A stretch of 64,000 nucleotides of DNA from Micromonospora profundi (GTDB lineage: Bacteria > Actinomycetota > Actinomycetes > Mycobacteriales > Micromonosporaceae), in the NCBI RefSeq assembly GCF_011927785.1, contig NZ_JAATJK010000001.1:6636501-6700500 (forward strand). Direction: 5' to 3'. A program made the translations under genes and the position numbers. The notes below the pieces were generated by a model. It had not been told where the DNA came from, did no database searches, and saw only the letters and a program-made list of their open reading frames with translations. Each line of letters starts with the position of its first letter. Position 1 is the stretch's first letter. This document shows, in pieces, positions 1 through 9,054 of this stretch.

Positions 1-72
1 CGTTCGGCCGTGGTCTCGGCGGTCGGGACCGGGGCAGCAACGGCGGCCGGCGACGCTGAACCGCCGTACCGG

Positions 73-1236
73 TCAGGCGACGGGCGGCTGCTCGGCGGTG
101 GCCAGCAGGGTCTCCAGGCGGGGCGTGACCCGCCACTGGTCGACCAGTTCGCGGTACTCCGCACGCTGGGCCCCGGTTGCCTCGGTGCCGGTACGGCGGG
201 CACGGATCAGCAGGTTGCGCGGGGTGTGCTGGGAGTCCACGAACTCCACCACCTCGGACCGATAGCCGTGTACCCGCAGCAGCCCGGCGCGCAGCGCGTC
301 GGTGAGCACGTCAGCGAAGCGCTCGCGCAGGATGCCCTGCCGGGTCAGCAGGTCGTACGGGGTTGGTGCGGGCTGTGCGCGTAGCTGCTTCGCGAGGTCG
401 TGGTGGCAGCAGGGCGCGGCAAGCACCCAGCGGGCCTCCCAGCGCACCGCGCGGGCCAGCGCCTCGTCGGTGGCGGTGTCGCAGGCGTGCAGCGCCAGCA
501 CCAGATCCGGGGCGGGATCGACGACCGCGTCGGCGATCGTCCCGGCCACGAAGCTGACCTTGTCGGCCCAGCCCATTCGCTGTGCCAGCTCGGTGTTGCG
601 CCGCCGCTGGTCCTCCCGGACGTCGACGCCGATCAGTTCGACGTCGAGCCCCCGCCTGGACAGGTACCGGTACGCGGCGAAGGTCAGGTAGGCGTTGCCG
701 CAGCCCAGGTCGACAACCCGCAACGAGCCGGTCAGCTCGTCGGGCAGGGTCGCGGCCAGGGCCCGCAGGAACGCGTCCACCTGGCGGCGTTTGGCCGCCG
801 AGCCGCCGATCTCGGCGAAGATCTCGTCACCCGGGTCCAGCAGGTATTCCTTCGCCCGGTCGTGCCCGGCTGGCGCCGCCGCTGGTCGGGCCGTCGCCGC
901 CCGGTGCACCTGCGCCTCGCCGGACTTGGTCACCCGCAGTTGGAGCGTCGCGTCGGCCGTCTCGACGTGCCAGTTGCCGAACGGCTCGGCCAGCAACTCG
1001 TCGACCGCCGCTGCCGACTCCGCACCGGGGGCGACATTGCGGGTGTACGGGCGTACACCGTCGGAGGTGGCGATCTGGAGCCGGGGCCCGGCCTTGAGCG
1101 TCACCGGCCGCAGTTCGGCGCGGGCCACAGTGGGACGGCGACCCCGTCGGCGGCCGGCGGCGACAGCCCGGGTCAGGGTGGGGTCGAGGAGCAGGGTGCG
1201 GACCTCGGTGAGGGCGGCGTCCAGTGGTTCCGGCAT
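73..1236 (-). CDS. SAM-dependent methyltransferase (METTL25/Methyltransf_32-like)
   Basis: A 387-residue protein with a class I Rossmann methyltransferase core in its second half. Motif I reads VVDLGCGNAYLTF (about residue 175) and the following acidic strand reads ELIGVDVRE, both typical of S-adenosylmethionine binding. A later ALHACDTATDEAL and APCCHHDL stretch is characteristic of the family related to eukaryotic METTL25/RRNAD1, whose members are thought to act on RNA. The N-terminal 140 residues form a separate, less conserved region. The substrate cannot be told from sequence. It is the most downstream gene of the minus-strand group that includes the DEAD-box helicase, 87 bp away, so an RNA-related job is plausible but only inferred. 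Confidence 0.8.
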   Translation of the reverse strand: MPEPLDAALTEVRTLLLDPTLTRAVAAGRRRGRRPTVARAELRPVTLKAGPRLQIATSDGVRPYTRNVAPGAESAAAVDELLAEPFGNWHVETADATLQLRVTKSGEAQVHRAATARPAAAPAGHDRAKEYLLDPGDEIFAEIGGSAAKRRQVDAFLRALAATLPDELTGSLRVVDLGCGNAYLTFAAYRYLSRRGLDVELIGVDVREDQRRRNTELAQRMGWADKVSFVAGTIADAVVDPAPDLVLALHACDTATDEALARAVRWEARWVLAAPCCHHDLAKQLRAQPAPTPYDLLTRQGILRERFADVLTDALRAGLLRVHGYRSEVVEFVDSQHTPRNLLIRARRTGTEATGAQRAEYRELVDQWRVTPRLETLLATAEQPPVA

Positions 1237-1323
1237 CGTTCCATCTTCGGCAGGTGGGGCGGGAAGGGAACATCCCCCGTACCGCGCTCAGGCGGTCCGG
1301 GGGATGTCGGGTGGGTCTGTGAG

Positions 1324-3009
1324 TCAGTCCGCGGTCGCCTCGGCCGGCGTACCCGCGCCGGAACCGCCAGAACGGCGGCGCCGGCGGCGACGCGGCTTGG
1401 ACGGGTCGCCGTCCGCGGCCGCGGACGGCTCGGCCGGTGCCGCGTCGGCGGAGATCACCGCGGTGGCCTCGCCCGCGACCGGCTCGCCGGCCCGGCGGCG
1501 ACGACGGCGGCGGGGAGTACGGGTGGCCTCGTCGCCAGCCGCGTCCACGGGCACCTCGGCGGCCGGCGCGGCGGCGTCGGTGCGGTCGCGGCGGCCGTCG
1601 CTGCGACCACGGCGCTCGCCCCGCCCCTCGCTACGGCTCTCACCGCGACGCGGACCGCGACCACCGCTGTCGCCCCGGCGGGAACGGGTCGTCCCACCCA
1701 GGTCTTCCTCGATCTCGGCGGACAGCCCGGCCCGGGTGCGCTCCGCCGTGGGCAGCGTGCCGCTGACCTCGGTGGAGATGTGCAGGTCGGTGTAGAGGTG
1801 CGGCGACGTGTGGTACGTCTCCGGCGGCTCGGGCATGTCCAGACCGAGGGTCTTGTCGATGATCCGCCAGCGGGGCATGTCGTCCCAGTCGACGAAGGTC
1901 ACCGCGACGCCCGTCGCTCCGGCCCGGCCGGTCCGGCCGATCCGGTGGGTGTAGGTGTCCTGGTCTTCCGGGCAGTCGTAGTTGATGACGTGGGTGACGC
2001 CCGTGACGTCCAGCCCTCGGGCCGCCACGTCGGTGGCGACCAGGATGTCGATCTTGCCGGCCCGGAAGGCCCGCAGCGCCCGCTCGCGGGCACCCTGGCC
2101 CAGGTCACCGTGCACCGCGGCGACGGCGAACCCACGGAAGTCGAGGTCCTCGGCGACCCGGTCGGCAGCCCGCTTGGTACGCGTGAAGATCATGGTCAGC
2201 CCGCGACCCTCCGCCTGGAGGATGCGCGCCACCACCTCGACCTTGTTCATCGAGTGGGTGCGGTAGACCAGCTGCTGGGTCTGCGGCGACGGGCCGGTCT
2301 CGGCGGTGTGCCCGGCGTGGATCGTCATCGGCTGGCGCAGGAAGCGCCGGGACAGGGTGACGATCGGGTCCGGCATGGTGGCCGAGAACAGCATCGTCTG
2401 CCGGTCTTCCGGGAGCATCGCGAGGATCTTCTCGACGTCGTCGAGGAAGCCCAGGTCGAGCATCCGGTCAGCCTCGTCGAGGACGAGCGCGCGCACCCGG
2501 TCCAGTCGGAGGTGCTTCTGCTTCTGGAGGTCCATCAGACGGCCGGGGGTGCCGACCAGGATCTCGACGCCCTTGCGCAGCGCGTCGATCTGCGGCTCGT
2601 ACGCCACGCCGCCGTAGATCGGCAGCACCCGGATGCCGCGCGTGCGGCCGGCGGCGGCGAGGTCCTTGGCGACCTGGATGCCCAGCTCACGGGTGGGGAC
2701 GACGACAAGCGCCTGGGGGACGCCGTCGCTGCCCTCGCTCGGCGCGAAGACCCGCTCCAGCAGCGGAACGCCGAAGCCGAGGGTCTTGCCGGTGCCGGTG
2801 GGGGCCTGGCCGATGAGGTCGACGCCGCGCAGGGCGATCGGGATCGCGTACTCCTGGATGGCGAACGCGCGGGTGATGCCGGCCGCTGCCAGGGCCTCGA
2901 CGGTCTCGTCGCGGGCGCCGAGCGCGGCGAAGGTGGGGGCCTCCGGCCGAACCGGGGCTGTGGGTGCCAGTTCCTGGCCGTCCATCAGTTCTTCAATCAG
3001 TTCGCTCAT
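1324..3009 (-). CDS. DEAD-box ATP-dependent RNA helicase
   Basis: A 561-residue protein with the complete DEAD-box motif set: Q motif (FAIQEYAIP, about residue 49), Walker A APTGTGKT (69-76), PTRELG, GTPGR, DEAD, SAT, ATDVAARGLDV and HRIGRTGR. It unwinds RNA duplexes using ATP. After the two RecA-like domains comes a basic, disordered tail with two Arg-only runs alternating with Ala/Glu-rich stretches, typical of actinobacterial RhlE/DeaD-like helicases and probably an RNA-binding anchor. The ATG at 3009 begins MSELIEEL. An upstream in-frame ATG at 3048 would add 13 residues and cannot be excluded, since GAGG lies close before it. The gene follows DUF3107 on the same strand after a 490-bp gap. 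Confidence 0.95.
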   Translation of the reverse strand: MSELIEELMDGQELAPTAPVRPEAPTFAALGARDETVEALAAAGITRAFAIQEYAIPIALRGVDLIGQAPTGTGKTLGFGVPLLERVFAPSEGSDGVPQALVVVPTRELGIQVAKDLAAAGRTRGIRVLPIYGGVAYEPQIDALRKGVEILVGTPGRLMDLQKQKHLRLDRVRALVLDEADRMLDLGFLDDVEKILAMLPEDRQTMLFSATMPDPIVTLSRRFLRQPMTIHAGHTAETGPSPQTQQLVYRTHSMNKVEVVARILQAEGRGLTMIFTRTKRAADRVAEDLDFRGFAVAAVHGDLGQGARERALRAFRAGKIDILVATDVAARGLDVTGVTHVINYDCPEDQDTYTHRIGRTGRAGATGVAVTFVDWDDMPRWRIIDKTLGLDMPEPPETYHTSPHLYTDLHISTEVSGTLPTAERTRAGLSAEIEEDLGGTTRSRRGDSGGRGPRRGESRSEGRGERRGRSDGRRDRTDAAAPAAEVPVDAAGDEATRTPRRRRRRRAGEPVAGEATAVISADAAPAEPSAAADGDPSKPRRRRRRRSGGSGAGTPAEATAD

Positions 3010-3499
3010 GTGGATTTGGGGGTGCCCTCTCGTGGGTGCGCCCGTCATGTCCTCAGGGCGCGTTCGGTATGACGCGGGCCACACGGTCGGGGGCAGACTG
3101 CCGAGCCGGACCGGGCCGCACGCGCGCCGCGGGCTGAGCTTCGATCAGATCGGCGCCCACGGCAACTGCTCCATGCTACCTGAACAGGCAAGCTCACGTC
3201 CCGATTCCCGGGCGGCCAGCCGCCACGCGGGGGCATTGATTGTGACCTGCGCCACAGGGCCTGTCGAACGGCTTCCTGGGTCGGCTACGCGTTGCCCCAG
3301 GCTGTCGAGCGGCCCGCGCTCACTGCGCTCATCGCGCAGGGCGTCCGGGCCGGATGTGTCGGGTTGTCCAGGCGGCTCACTGCGGCGCACACCGGACGAA
3401 TGGCAACCGTCGGGCTGAGCAGGCGACCTACGCGCCGGATGGTGCGGTCCCGGCCCGCGGCAGGTGGGCGACGCCGACCTGCCGCAATGGCCGGACCAG
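3010..3499. other. 490-bp intergenic region with no supported gene
   Basis: No ORF here has a credible start, ribosome-binding site or recognisable product. It is the probable promoter and leader region of the minus-strand helicase gene. At 3241-3256 there is a TGTGA-N6-CCACA sequence resembling a CRP-family site with one mismatch, but it lies far from any start and is unproven. Confidence 0.5.
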
Positions 3500-3727
3500 T
3501 CAGCGGACGGTGAAACCGACCGATCGGGGGGACGCCTCGGCGATCTCGACGTAGGCGACCTTCTCGACCGGAACGATTACCCGCCGGCCCTTCTCGTCGG
3601 TCAGGGAGAGCGTGCCGCCATCGCCGGCGAAGGCGTCGGTCACGATCTGCTCGATCTCGGCCGGCGACTGCGCGCTGTCCAGAACCAGCTCGCGCGGCGC
3701 GTACTGCACGCCGATCTTGACCTCCAC
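3500..3727 (-). CDS. DUF3107 family small protein
   Basis: A 75-residue protein that matches the short actinobacterial DUF3107 family from end to end (start VEVKIGVQ, central LTDEKGRRVIVPVEKVAYVEI, end VGFTVR). Family members have no established function; they are cytosolic and are usually found next to a TetR regulator and a DEAD-box helicase, as here. The start is the GTG at 3727, preceded by GAGGAGG at good spacing. It lies 64 bp downstream of the tetR-like gene and may be co-transcribed with it. Confidence 0.88.
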   Translation of the reverse strand: MEVKIGVQYAPRELVLDSAQSPAEIEQIVTDAFAGDGGTLSLTDEKGRRVIVPVEKVAYVEIAEASPRSVGFTVR

Positions 3728-3791
3728 TGTGCCTCCTCAACTGGGGCGAAAGAACCGCCCTGCGAAGGCTATCCGATCACGGGGGCGGTGG

Positions 3792-4430
3792 TCAGGCTGA
3801 CTCACCTTGCAGCGGGAAGCTCGCGATGCCCCGCCACGACAACGCCGCCACCAACGCCTCGGCCTCGGCCTTGGGCACCTGCCGGCCCCGGGCCAGCCAG
3901 AACTGCGCGGCCGTCTCCGCCGCGCCCACCAGGCCGGAGGCGAGCAACTCGGCGTGCGACCTGCTCACGCCGGTGTCCGAGATGATCGTGTCGGTGATCG
4001 CCGCGATGCAGCCCTGCTCGACCCGCTCCACCCGCTGCCGTACGGCCGGGTCGTTGCGCAGATCCGACTCGAAGACGAGGCGGAACGCCTCGCTCTCGTG
4101 GTCGACGAAGTCGAAGTACGCCCGCACCGACGCGCTGACCCGCTCCTTGTTGTCGCTCGTGCCGTGCATCGCGTCCTGCACTTTGGCAACGATGGCATCA
4201 CAGTGCGTGTCGAGCAGGGCGAGATAGAGCTCCATCTTCCCCGGGAAGTGTTGATAGAGCACCGGCTTGGAAACCCCGGCCCGCTCGGCGATGTCGTCCA
4301 TCGCCGCAGCGTGGTAACCCTGCGCGACGAACACCTCCTGCGCCGCCGCGAGCAGCTGCTTACGGCGCGCCGAACGGGGCAGGCGGGTGGGCCTGCCAGC
4401 GGTCTGTGCACCGTTCCCCACAGCGGTCAT
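3792..4430 (-). CDS. TetR/AcrR family transcriptional regulator
   Basis: A 212-residue repressor-type protein. The N-terminal helix-turn-helix is clear: LLAAAQEVFVAQGYHAAAMDDIAERAGVSKPVLYQHFPGK-like sequence at about residues 21-60, the standard TetR signature. The remainder is a helical ligand-binding and dimerisation domain of unknown ligand. The ATG at 4430 is chosen because GGAGGA lies five bases before it; longer in-frame starts lack this. It is divergent from the large proline-rich gene at 4578, and the 147-bp gap may hold a shared operator, although no clear dyad was identified. Neighbouring DUF3107 downstream suggests a small operon. Confidence 0.92.
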   Translation of the reverse strand: MTAVGNGAQTAGRPTRLPRSARRKQLLAAAQEVFVAQGYHAAAMDDIAERAGVSKPVLYQHFPGKMELYLALLDTHCDAIVAKVQDAMHGTSDNKERVSASVRAYFDFVDHESEAFRLVFESDLRNDPAVRQRVERVEQGCIAAITDTIISDTGVSRSHAELLASGLVGAAETAAQFWLARGRQVPKAEAEALVAALSWRGIASFPLQGESA

Positions 4431-4577
4431 GGGATCCTCCGAGTTCTCCGTACGAGCCGGCATTTTCCCCCCAAGACGGGGCGGCCCGCGATCGCGTCGT
4501 GGAAATGGCCCGCCGCTGTAACTTATCGCCACTCTCCCCACACGGTAGCCTCAGCGGGGGCGACCAAGGAGCGCGCG

Positions 4578-7500
4578 GTGAGTGAAACAGGGCAACCCGG
4601 AGCCGCCACCCCGGGAGAGCACGGTGACGGAACGGGTCAGCACGACGACCCGGGCCGTTCCGGCGACGGGTGGGCGCCCCCGGCGGGCGGGTGGTCCCGA
4701 GCCGCCGAGCGCGAGGCCGCCCGGGAGCAGGCGGCACGCTGGCAGCCCGACCCCGCGTCCGGTTGGCGGGCCGCCTCCGCGCGGCACGGCGATCTGCCCG
4801 CCCCGCTGGGCGGCAGGCCCGGGGAGCCCGAGCCCGAGCCCCCGGCGCGGGTCAACGGTCACCACACCAACGGCGTCCGCCGCGCCGACTTGGAGACCAA
4901 CGGCGTGGGACGCGCCGACGCCGAAACCCACGGTGTACGCCCTCCCGGCGCCGATCTTCCGTCGAGCCGTCCCGCGCCGGTGAGCGCGCCGCCCGGGCTG
5001 ACCGCGGAGGCCCGGTCCGACGCCTCCGGTGACCGTCTGGTGGTGCCGGCCCAGCGCCCCGCGCCGCCGGGCGAGCAGACCGCCGGCGACACCGACGCCG
5101 TGCGGCACTCCACGGCCGATCCGACGGGCCCGCGTAGCGCCCGCTGGGCCGACCCCGGGCTGCCCACCTCGACGCCGTCACCCGTCCAGGTGCCGCCCGT
5201 CGGCACCGCCGCCTCGGGCTTCGAGGTGCCGCCCGGACTCCACGCGCCGACCGGCGAGCGGCAAGCCGCCGACGCCGAGCGTGCGTTCGATGCTGAGCGT
5301 GGCTTTGACGATGAGCGCGGCTTTGACGATGAGCGCGGGCTTGACGCTGAGCGCGGCTTTGACGATGAGCGCGGGTTCGATGCTGAACGTGGTCTCGACG
5401 GTCCGCCCGACCGCCCCGCTGGGGACACGCACCGGGCCGGGGAGTCGGCGACCATCGAACCGGACTGGTCCGGGCCGAGCTGGAACCACCCGAGTCGGGG
5501 CAGTGGCTGGGAGCCGCCCTGGTCACGCCAGGCCGGTGAGCCTGCCGGTCGTCAGGCCCGGGACGAGTCCGCGCCGGGCTGGGCCGCCGAGCCCAACCGC
5601 CCGTACGAGCCGGTGCCTGTCGAGTCACCGCGCCCGTACGAGCCGGTGCGTGCCGACCTGCCGCAGGCGTACGACACGACCCGGGACGACCCGGACGCCG
5701 AGGATGCGACCGAGTCCGGCGCGGCCGCCCGCTCGCCCTGGGCAGACGGCCCCGCCCCCACCAGCGGCCCGCCGGCCGACCGTCCGTCGTGGGCGGGTGG
5801 TTCGGATCGGGCACCGGTCAGTGCTCCGCCGTCCCGCCCGTCGTGGACCGGTGGGTCCGATCCGGCCCCGGTCAGTCCGCCTCCTCGCCCGTCGTGGGCC
5901 GGCCCGGCGTCGACCATCCCGTCCCCGCCCCGGCCGTCCTGGGCTGGCGGTTCGGACCCGGCGCCGACAAGTGGTCCGCCGTCGCGTCCGCCCTGGTCCG
6001 GGTCGGACCCGGTGCCCACCAGCGGCCCGCCATCCCGGCTGCCCTGGTCCGGTCCGGATCCAGCGCCGACCAGCGGTCCCCCGTCCCGTCCGCCCTGGTC
6101 CGGTTCGGACCCGGCGCCCACCAGCGGTCCCCCGTCCCGTCCGGCGTGGCCCGGCGACCCGACCCCCGTCAGCCCGCCTGCCGGTACGCGGCCGTCCTGG
6201 GCCGGCCCAGCGCGAACCGACGGCCCAGCGCCGACCGACGGTCCAGCGCGAACCGACATCGCACCGCAAGCCGACAGCCTGGTGCGGACCGACGGCCCCG
6301 TGCGGACCGACGGCCCCGTGCGGACCGGCAACCGAACGCCGGCCGACCTGCCGTCTGCGCCCGCCGGCCCACCGCCGACGCTTACCGACGCGCCACCACC
6401 ACCGATCGCACCGCCGGCGACTCCGCCGCTGGGGGAACCCGTACCACCGGCGGAGCGCCCCTCCTGGGCCGGCGGAGCGCCGACGACCCCGGCGAGCGCA
6501 GGCACCGACCGGCCTGACTGGTCCGAGGGGCGTCTACCAACGACCTCGACCGATCGGCCGTCCTGGCCGGCTGCCCGTCTGCCCGGCGCACCCCGCGCGA
6601 GCGACGCGGGGGAGTCGGCCGGGCCGCTCCGGCCGGAGGCACGCCCGGTCGCACCGTTCCGGCTCAGGCCGGAGCCGCCCGAGCCGTCCGGTCCGCCTTC
6701 CGCCGAGTCGTCCCGCACCGCTTTCCCGGCGACCGGTCCGTCCGCCGGCCCGCAGCCCTCGGCCGGTGCCGTTCCGGCCTCTGCCAACAGTGGGTCCGGG
6801 CGTCACGACCGGCCCTCATCCACGTCCGTCCCTCCTTACGCCGCTCGCCGATCCGCCCCCGACCTGGCGTCGCCGGCCGATTCCGGCAGCGGCCGATTGC
6901 CGGACACCGCGGTGCTGCCGCAGCGCGTCCCCGCGGAACCGGACGTGCCCGTCGTGCCGGAGCCGCCAGCCGTGGAACCACCTGCCGAAACTCCCGAACT
7001 CGCCCGTATCGCCACCCACCTGCGACGCGACGACGAGCCCGCACCGCTGCGGGAGCGTCCCGAAGGGTTCGACGTCAACGCCATCCTGGACGCCGTACGG
7101 GAGGTGGCCGGCGTCCGCGATGCCGCGCTGCGCCGTACCCCGGCGGGCGCGCACAGCCTGCGACTGGACCTGGCTGACGGAGCCGACCCGGCCGAGGTGA
7201 GTCGGCAGGTCGCACGGCTGCTCCAGGATCGGATGGGGCTTGCCGCCGCCCCACAGAACGTGCCAGGCCTGCCAACCGCCCCGCCGCCACCGGTCCGCCG
7301 CCGTGCGGCCGACCCGCGTGCCGTCGAACCCACTGGCATCGAGCCGCGCGACACCCTCGCGCAGGCGCGACCGGCCACCGAGGCGGCGGCCGGTCGCCCA
7401 ACGGGGAGCAGGGTCGAGGCCACGCCTGCGGCACCGGAGCGGTGGTCCGGCCCGGACGCCGCGCGTCGACGGCGGGCAGCCGCCCCGCACCGGGGCCGCG

Positions 7501-8051
7501 CCACAGTCGAGGAGCCCGGCTCGGTCTCGTCCGCGCCCACCGGAGCAGCCACCGGCAGTCCGGCGACGGTGGGTACGTCGTACTCCGGTGGTCAGGTGAC
7601 CACGACGGAGTCGGCGCCCTCCCGCCCGCTGGACACCGGCGGTACGCCGGGGCCGCGGGTGGTCATCGACCATGTGCAGGTCAGCACCTTCGGCCTGGAC
7701 GCCAATGTGGAGGTCCGGCTGCTGGCCGGCGACGACAGCGCCGCCGGGTACGCCACCGGTCCGGCGGTCGACGGCTACGTGCTGCGTCTCTGCGCGGTGG
7801 CTGCGGGCGCCGCCGTGGACGAGTTGCTGAGCGGCGCCGAGAACGCTGAGCGTGGGCGCTGTTTCGTCGAGCACGCCGCAGTGGTGCCGTTCGGCAACTG
7901 CGAGGTGGCAACCGTTGTGGTGCTGCTGGTCTGCGACGGTTGGGTCGAGCAGCTCGCCGGCTCGGCCCTTGTGGCAGGCGACCCCCGGCAGGCGGTGGTA
8001 CGGGCCACGCTCGCGGCGGTCAACCGTCGGCTGGAGGCGCTGCTGTCCTGA
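4578..8051 (+). CDS. Very long proline-rich repetitive protein with conserved C-terminal domain
   Basis: A 1157-residue protein of unknown function. The start is a GTG at 4578 with AAGGAG seven bases upstream; the open frame extends far upstream but only through tetR antisense. Most of the chain is low complexity and predicted disordered: a six-residue acidic repeat of the type DDERGF (seven units, residues about 232-273), then about nine 17-residue repeats around RPSWAG-SDPAPTSGPPS, then TDGP(A/V)RTDGP runs. Two parts look folded: residues about 832-888 (AILDAVREVAGV...LRLDLADGADPAEV) and the last 130 residues, from VVIDHVQVSTFGLDANVEVRL to the end. No signal peptide or membrane segment is seen. 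The 23-bp gap to the following hydrolase gene suggests linked expression, although that gene has its own promoter-like hexamer. Confidence 0.75.
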   Translation: MSETGQPGAATPGEHGDGTGQHDDPGRSGDGWAPPAGGWSRAAEREAAREQAARWQPDPASGWRAASARHGDLPAPLGGRPGEPEPEPPARVNGHHTNGVRRADLETNGVGRADAETHGVRPPGADLPSSRPAPVSAPPGLTAEARSDASGDRLVVPAQRPAPPGEQTAGDTDAVRHSTADPTGPRSARWADPGLPTSTPSPVQVPPVGTAASGFEVPPGLHAPTGERQAADAERAFDAERGFDDERGFDDERGLDAERGFDDERGFDAERGLDGPPDRPAGDTHRAGESATIEPDWSGPSWNHPSRGSGWEPPWSRQAGEPAGRQARDESAPGWAAEPNRPYEPVPVESPRPYEPVRADLPQAYDTTRDDPDAEDATESGAAARSPWADGPAPTSGPPADRPSWAGGSDRAPVSAPPSRPSWTGGSDPAPVSPPPRPSWAGPASTIPSPPRPSWAGGSDPAPTSGPPSRPPWSGSDPVPTSGPPSRLPWSGPDPAPTSGPPSRPPWSGSDPAPTSGPPSRPAWPGDPTPVSPPAGTRPSWAGPARTDGPAPTDGPARTDIAPQADSLVRTDGPVRTDGPVRTGNRTPADLPSAPAGPPPTLTDAPPPPIAPPATPPLGEPVPPAERPSWAGGAPTTPASAGTDRPDWSEGRLPTTSTDRPSWPAARLPGAPRASDAGESAGPLRPEARPVAPFRLRPEPPEPSGPPSAESSRTAFPATGPSAGPQPSAGAVPASANSGSGRHDRPSSTSVPPYAARRSAPDLASPADSGSGRLPDTAVLPQRVPAEPDVPVVPEPPAVEPPAETPELARIATHLRRDDEPAPLRERPEGFDVNAILDAVREVAGVRDAALRRTPAGAHSLRLDLADGADPAEVSRQVARLLQDRMGLAAAPQNVPGLPTAPPPPVRRRAADPRAVEPTGIEPRDTLAQARPATEAAAGRPTGSRVEATPAAPERWSGPDAARRRRAAAPHRGRATVEEPGSVSSAPTGAATGSPATVGTSYSGGQVTTTESAPSRPLDTGGTPGPRVVIDHVQVSTFGLDANVEVRLLAGDDSAAGYATGPAVDGYVLRLCAVAAGAAVDELLSGAENAERGRCFVEHAAVVPFGNCEVATVVVLLVCDGWVEQLAGSALVAGDPRQAVVRATLAAVNRRLEALLS
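5271..5396 (+). repeat. 18-bp tandem repeat coding for (D/A)(D/A)ERGF units
   Basis: Seven consecutive 18-bp units close to GATGAGCGCGGCTTTGAC, each coding for a six-residue acidic/basic unit such as DDERGF. The units keep the reading frame. Near-identity at DNA level points to recent slippage or unequal exchange. Confidence 0.85.
5781..6204 (+). repeat. Degenerate ~51-bp repeats coding for RP(S/P)W(A/S)G...PPS units
   Basis: About nine imperfect repeats of 15-18 codons, each with RPSW or RPPW followed by a Gly/Asp/Pro-rich stretch ending in SGPPS or SPPP. They form the disordered middle of the 1157-residue protein. Unit lengths differ by whole codons, so the frame is preserved. Confidence 0.75.
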
Positions 8052-8074
8052 ACGGTCCGGGGCAGACTGGAGGT

Positions 8075-9049
8075 ATGAAGCGCGCGACCCTCTGGCCGGA
8101 CCATCTCCTTCCCGAGGCCGACCTTCCGCCGCCGTGGCCGGGCCGGGAGGTCCGCTTCGGCGGTTCGGCGTTGTACGTCCGGGACACCCCCGCCACGTCC
8201 GCCGGTGCGGAGCCGGCGCTGTACGTGCACGGGCTGGGAGGCTCGTCGCAGAACTGGACGGACCTGGCCGGGCTGCTGGCCGACCGGTTGGACGGTCAGG
8301 CCATCGACCTGCCGGGTTTCGGCCGTAGTGAGCCGGGTCGCCGCTACACGATTCCGGCCTTCGCGGACCTGGTCATCAGATGGATCGAGCACTCCGACCG
8401 GGGGCCGGTCCACCTGTTCGGCAATTCGCTGGGCGGCGCGATCGCGGTGCAGGTGGCCGGGCTCCGACCCGACCTGGTCCGTACCCTCACGCTGATCTCT
8501 CCGGCGTTGCCGTTCCTGGACTTCCGGCGCTCGTTGCAGGGTCGGATGCTGCCGGTGCTGGCGATTCCCGGCGGCGAGCGGCTGGTCGCCCGGTACCTCA
8601 CCCAGCTCGCGCCCGAGATCATGGCCCAGCAGGTGCTGGAGGCGTGTGTCGCCGACCTGAGCCGTATCGGTGCGCAGCGCCGCGCCGAGGCGTTGGAGGA
8701 GATCCGGGTGCGTTACGAGGCGGCGCACTACGCGGCCGCGTACGTCCGGACGTTCCGGGGTCTGGTGTCGAGCTTCCTGCGGTCGTACCTGCCGGGGCCG
8801 GGTTCGCTGTGGCGGCTCGCCGCGTCGGTACGCGCGCCGGCGCTCATTGTGGGTGGCCGGGCGGATCGCCTTGTCGACGTACGTGTCGCGCCGCAGACCG
8901 CCCGTGTCATCCCGGACAGTCGGCTGCTGATGCTTGACGGGGTCGGTCACGTGGCGCAGTTGGAGGTGCCCCGGCTGGTCGCCCGCGCGGTGGTCGGTCT
9001 GCTCGCCGAAACGGAGGAGTCCGGGCGGAGGTCTGATCTGGCAGGCTGA
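8075..9049 (+). CDS. Alpha/beta hydrolase
   Basis: A 324-residue enzyme of the alpha/beta-hydrolase fold. The oxyanion-hole motif YVHGLGGSSQNW (about residue 49) and nucleophile elbow GNSLGG with Ser118 are present, followed by an acidic residue in GRADRLVDV and the catalytic histidine in GVGHVAQLE. The substrate is not predictable; similar proteins are esterases, C-C hydrolases or epoxide hydrolases. The ATG at 8075 is preceded directly by GGAGGT, too close for a normal ribosome-binding site, and by CAGACT ending six bases before the start, which suggests a leaderless transcript. It starts 23 bp after the proline-rich gene. Confidence 0.88.
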   Translation: MKRATLWPDHLLPEADLPPPWPGREVRFGGSALYVRDTPATSAGAEPALYVHGLGGSSQNWTDLAGLLADRLDGQAIDLPGFGRSEPGRRYTIPAFADLVIRWIEHSDRGPVHLFGNSLGGAIAVQVAGLRPDLVRTLTLISPALPFLDFRRSLQGRMLPVLAIPGGERLVARYLTQLAPEIMAQQVLEACVADLSRIGAQRRAEALEEIRVRYEAAHYAAAYVRTFRGLVSSFLRSYLPGPGSLWRLAASVRAPALIVGGRADRLVDVRVAPQTARVIPDSRLLMLDGVGHVAQLEVPRLVARAVVGLLAETEESGRRSDLAG

Positions 9050-9054
9050 GCCGG

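Noticed and set aside
400..3072. An 890-codon open frame on the plus strand
   Set aside because: It is antisense to the methyltransferase and helicase genes, has GC-frame-shadow composition and no recognisable domains.
3241..3256. CRP-like site TGTGA-N6-CCACA
   Set aside because: One mismatch, a single copy, and not positioned near a mapped promoter; chance is likely.
3807..4577. Upstream 257-codon extension of the proline-rich gene
   Set aside because: This part is antisense to tetR; the GTG at 4578 has an excellent ribosome-binding site.
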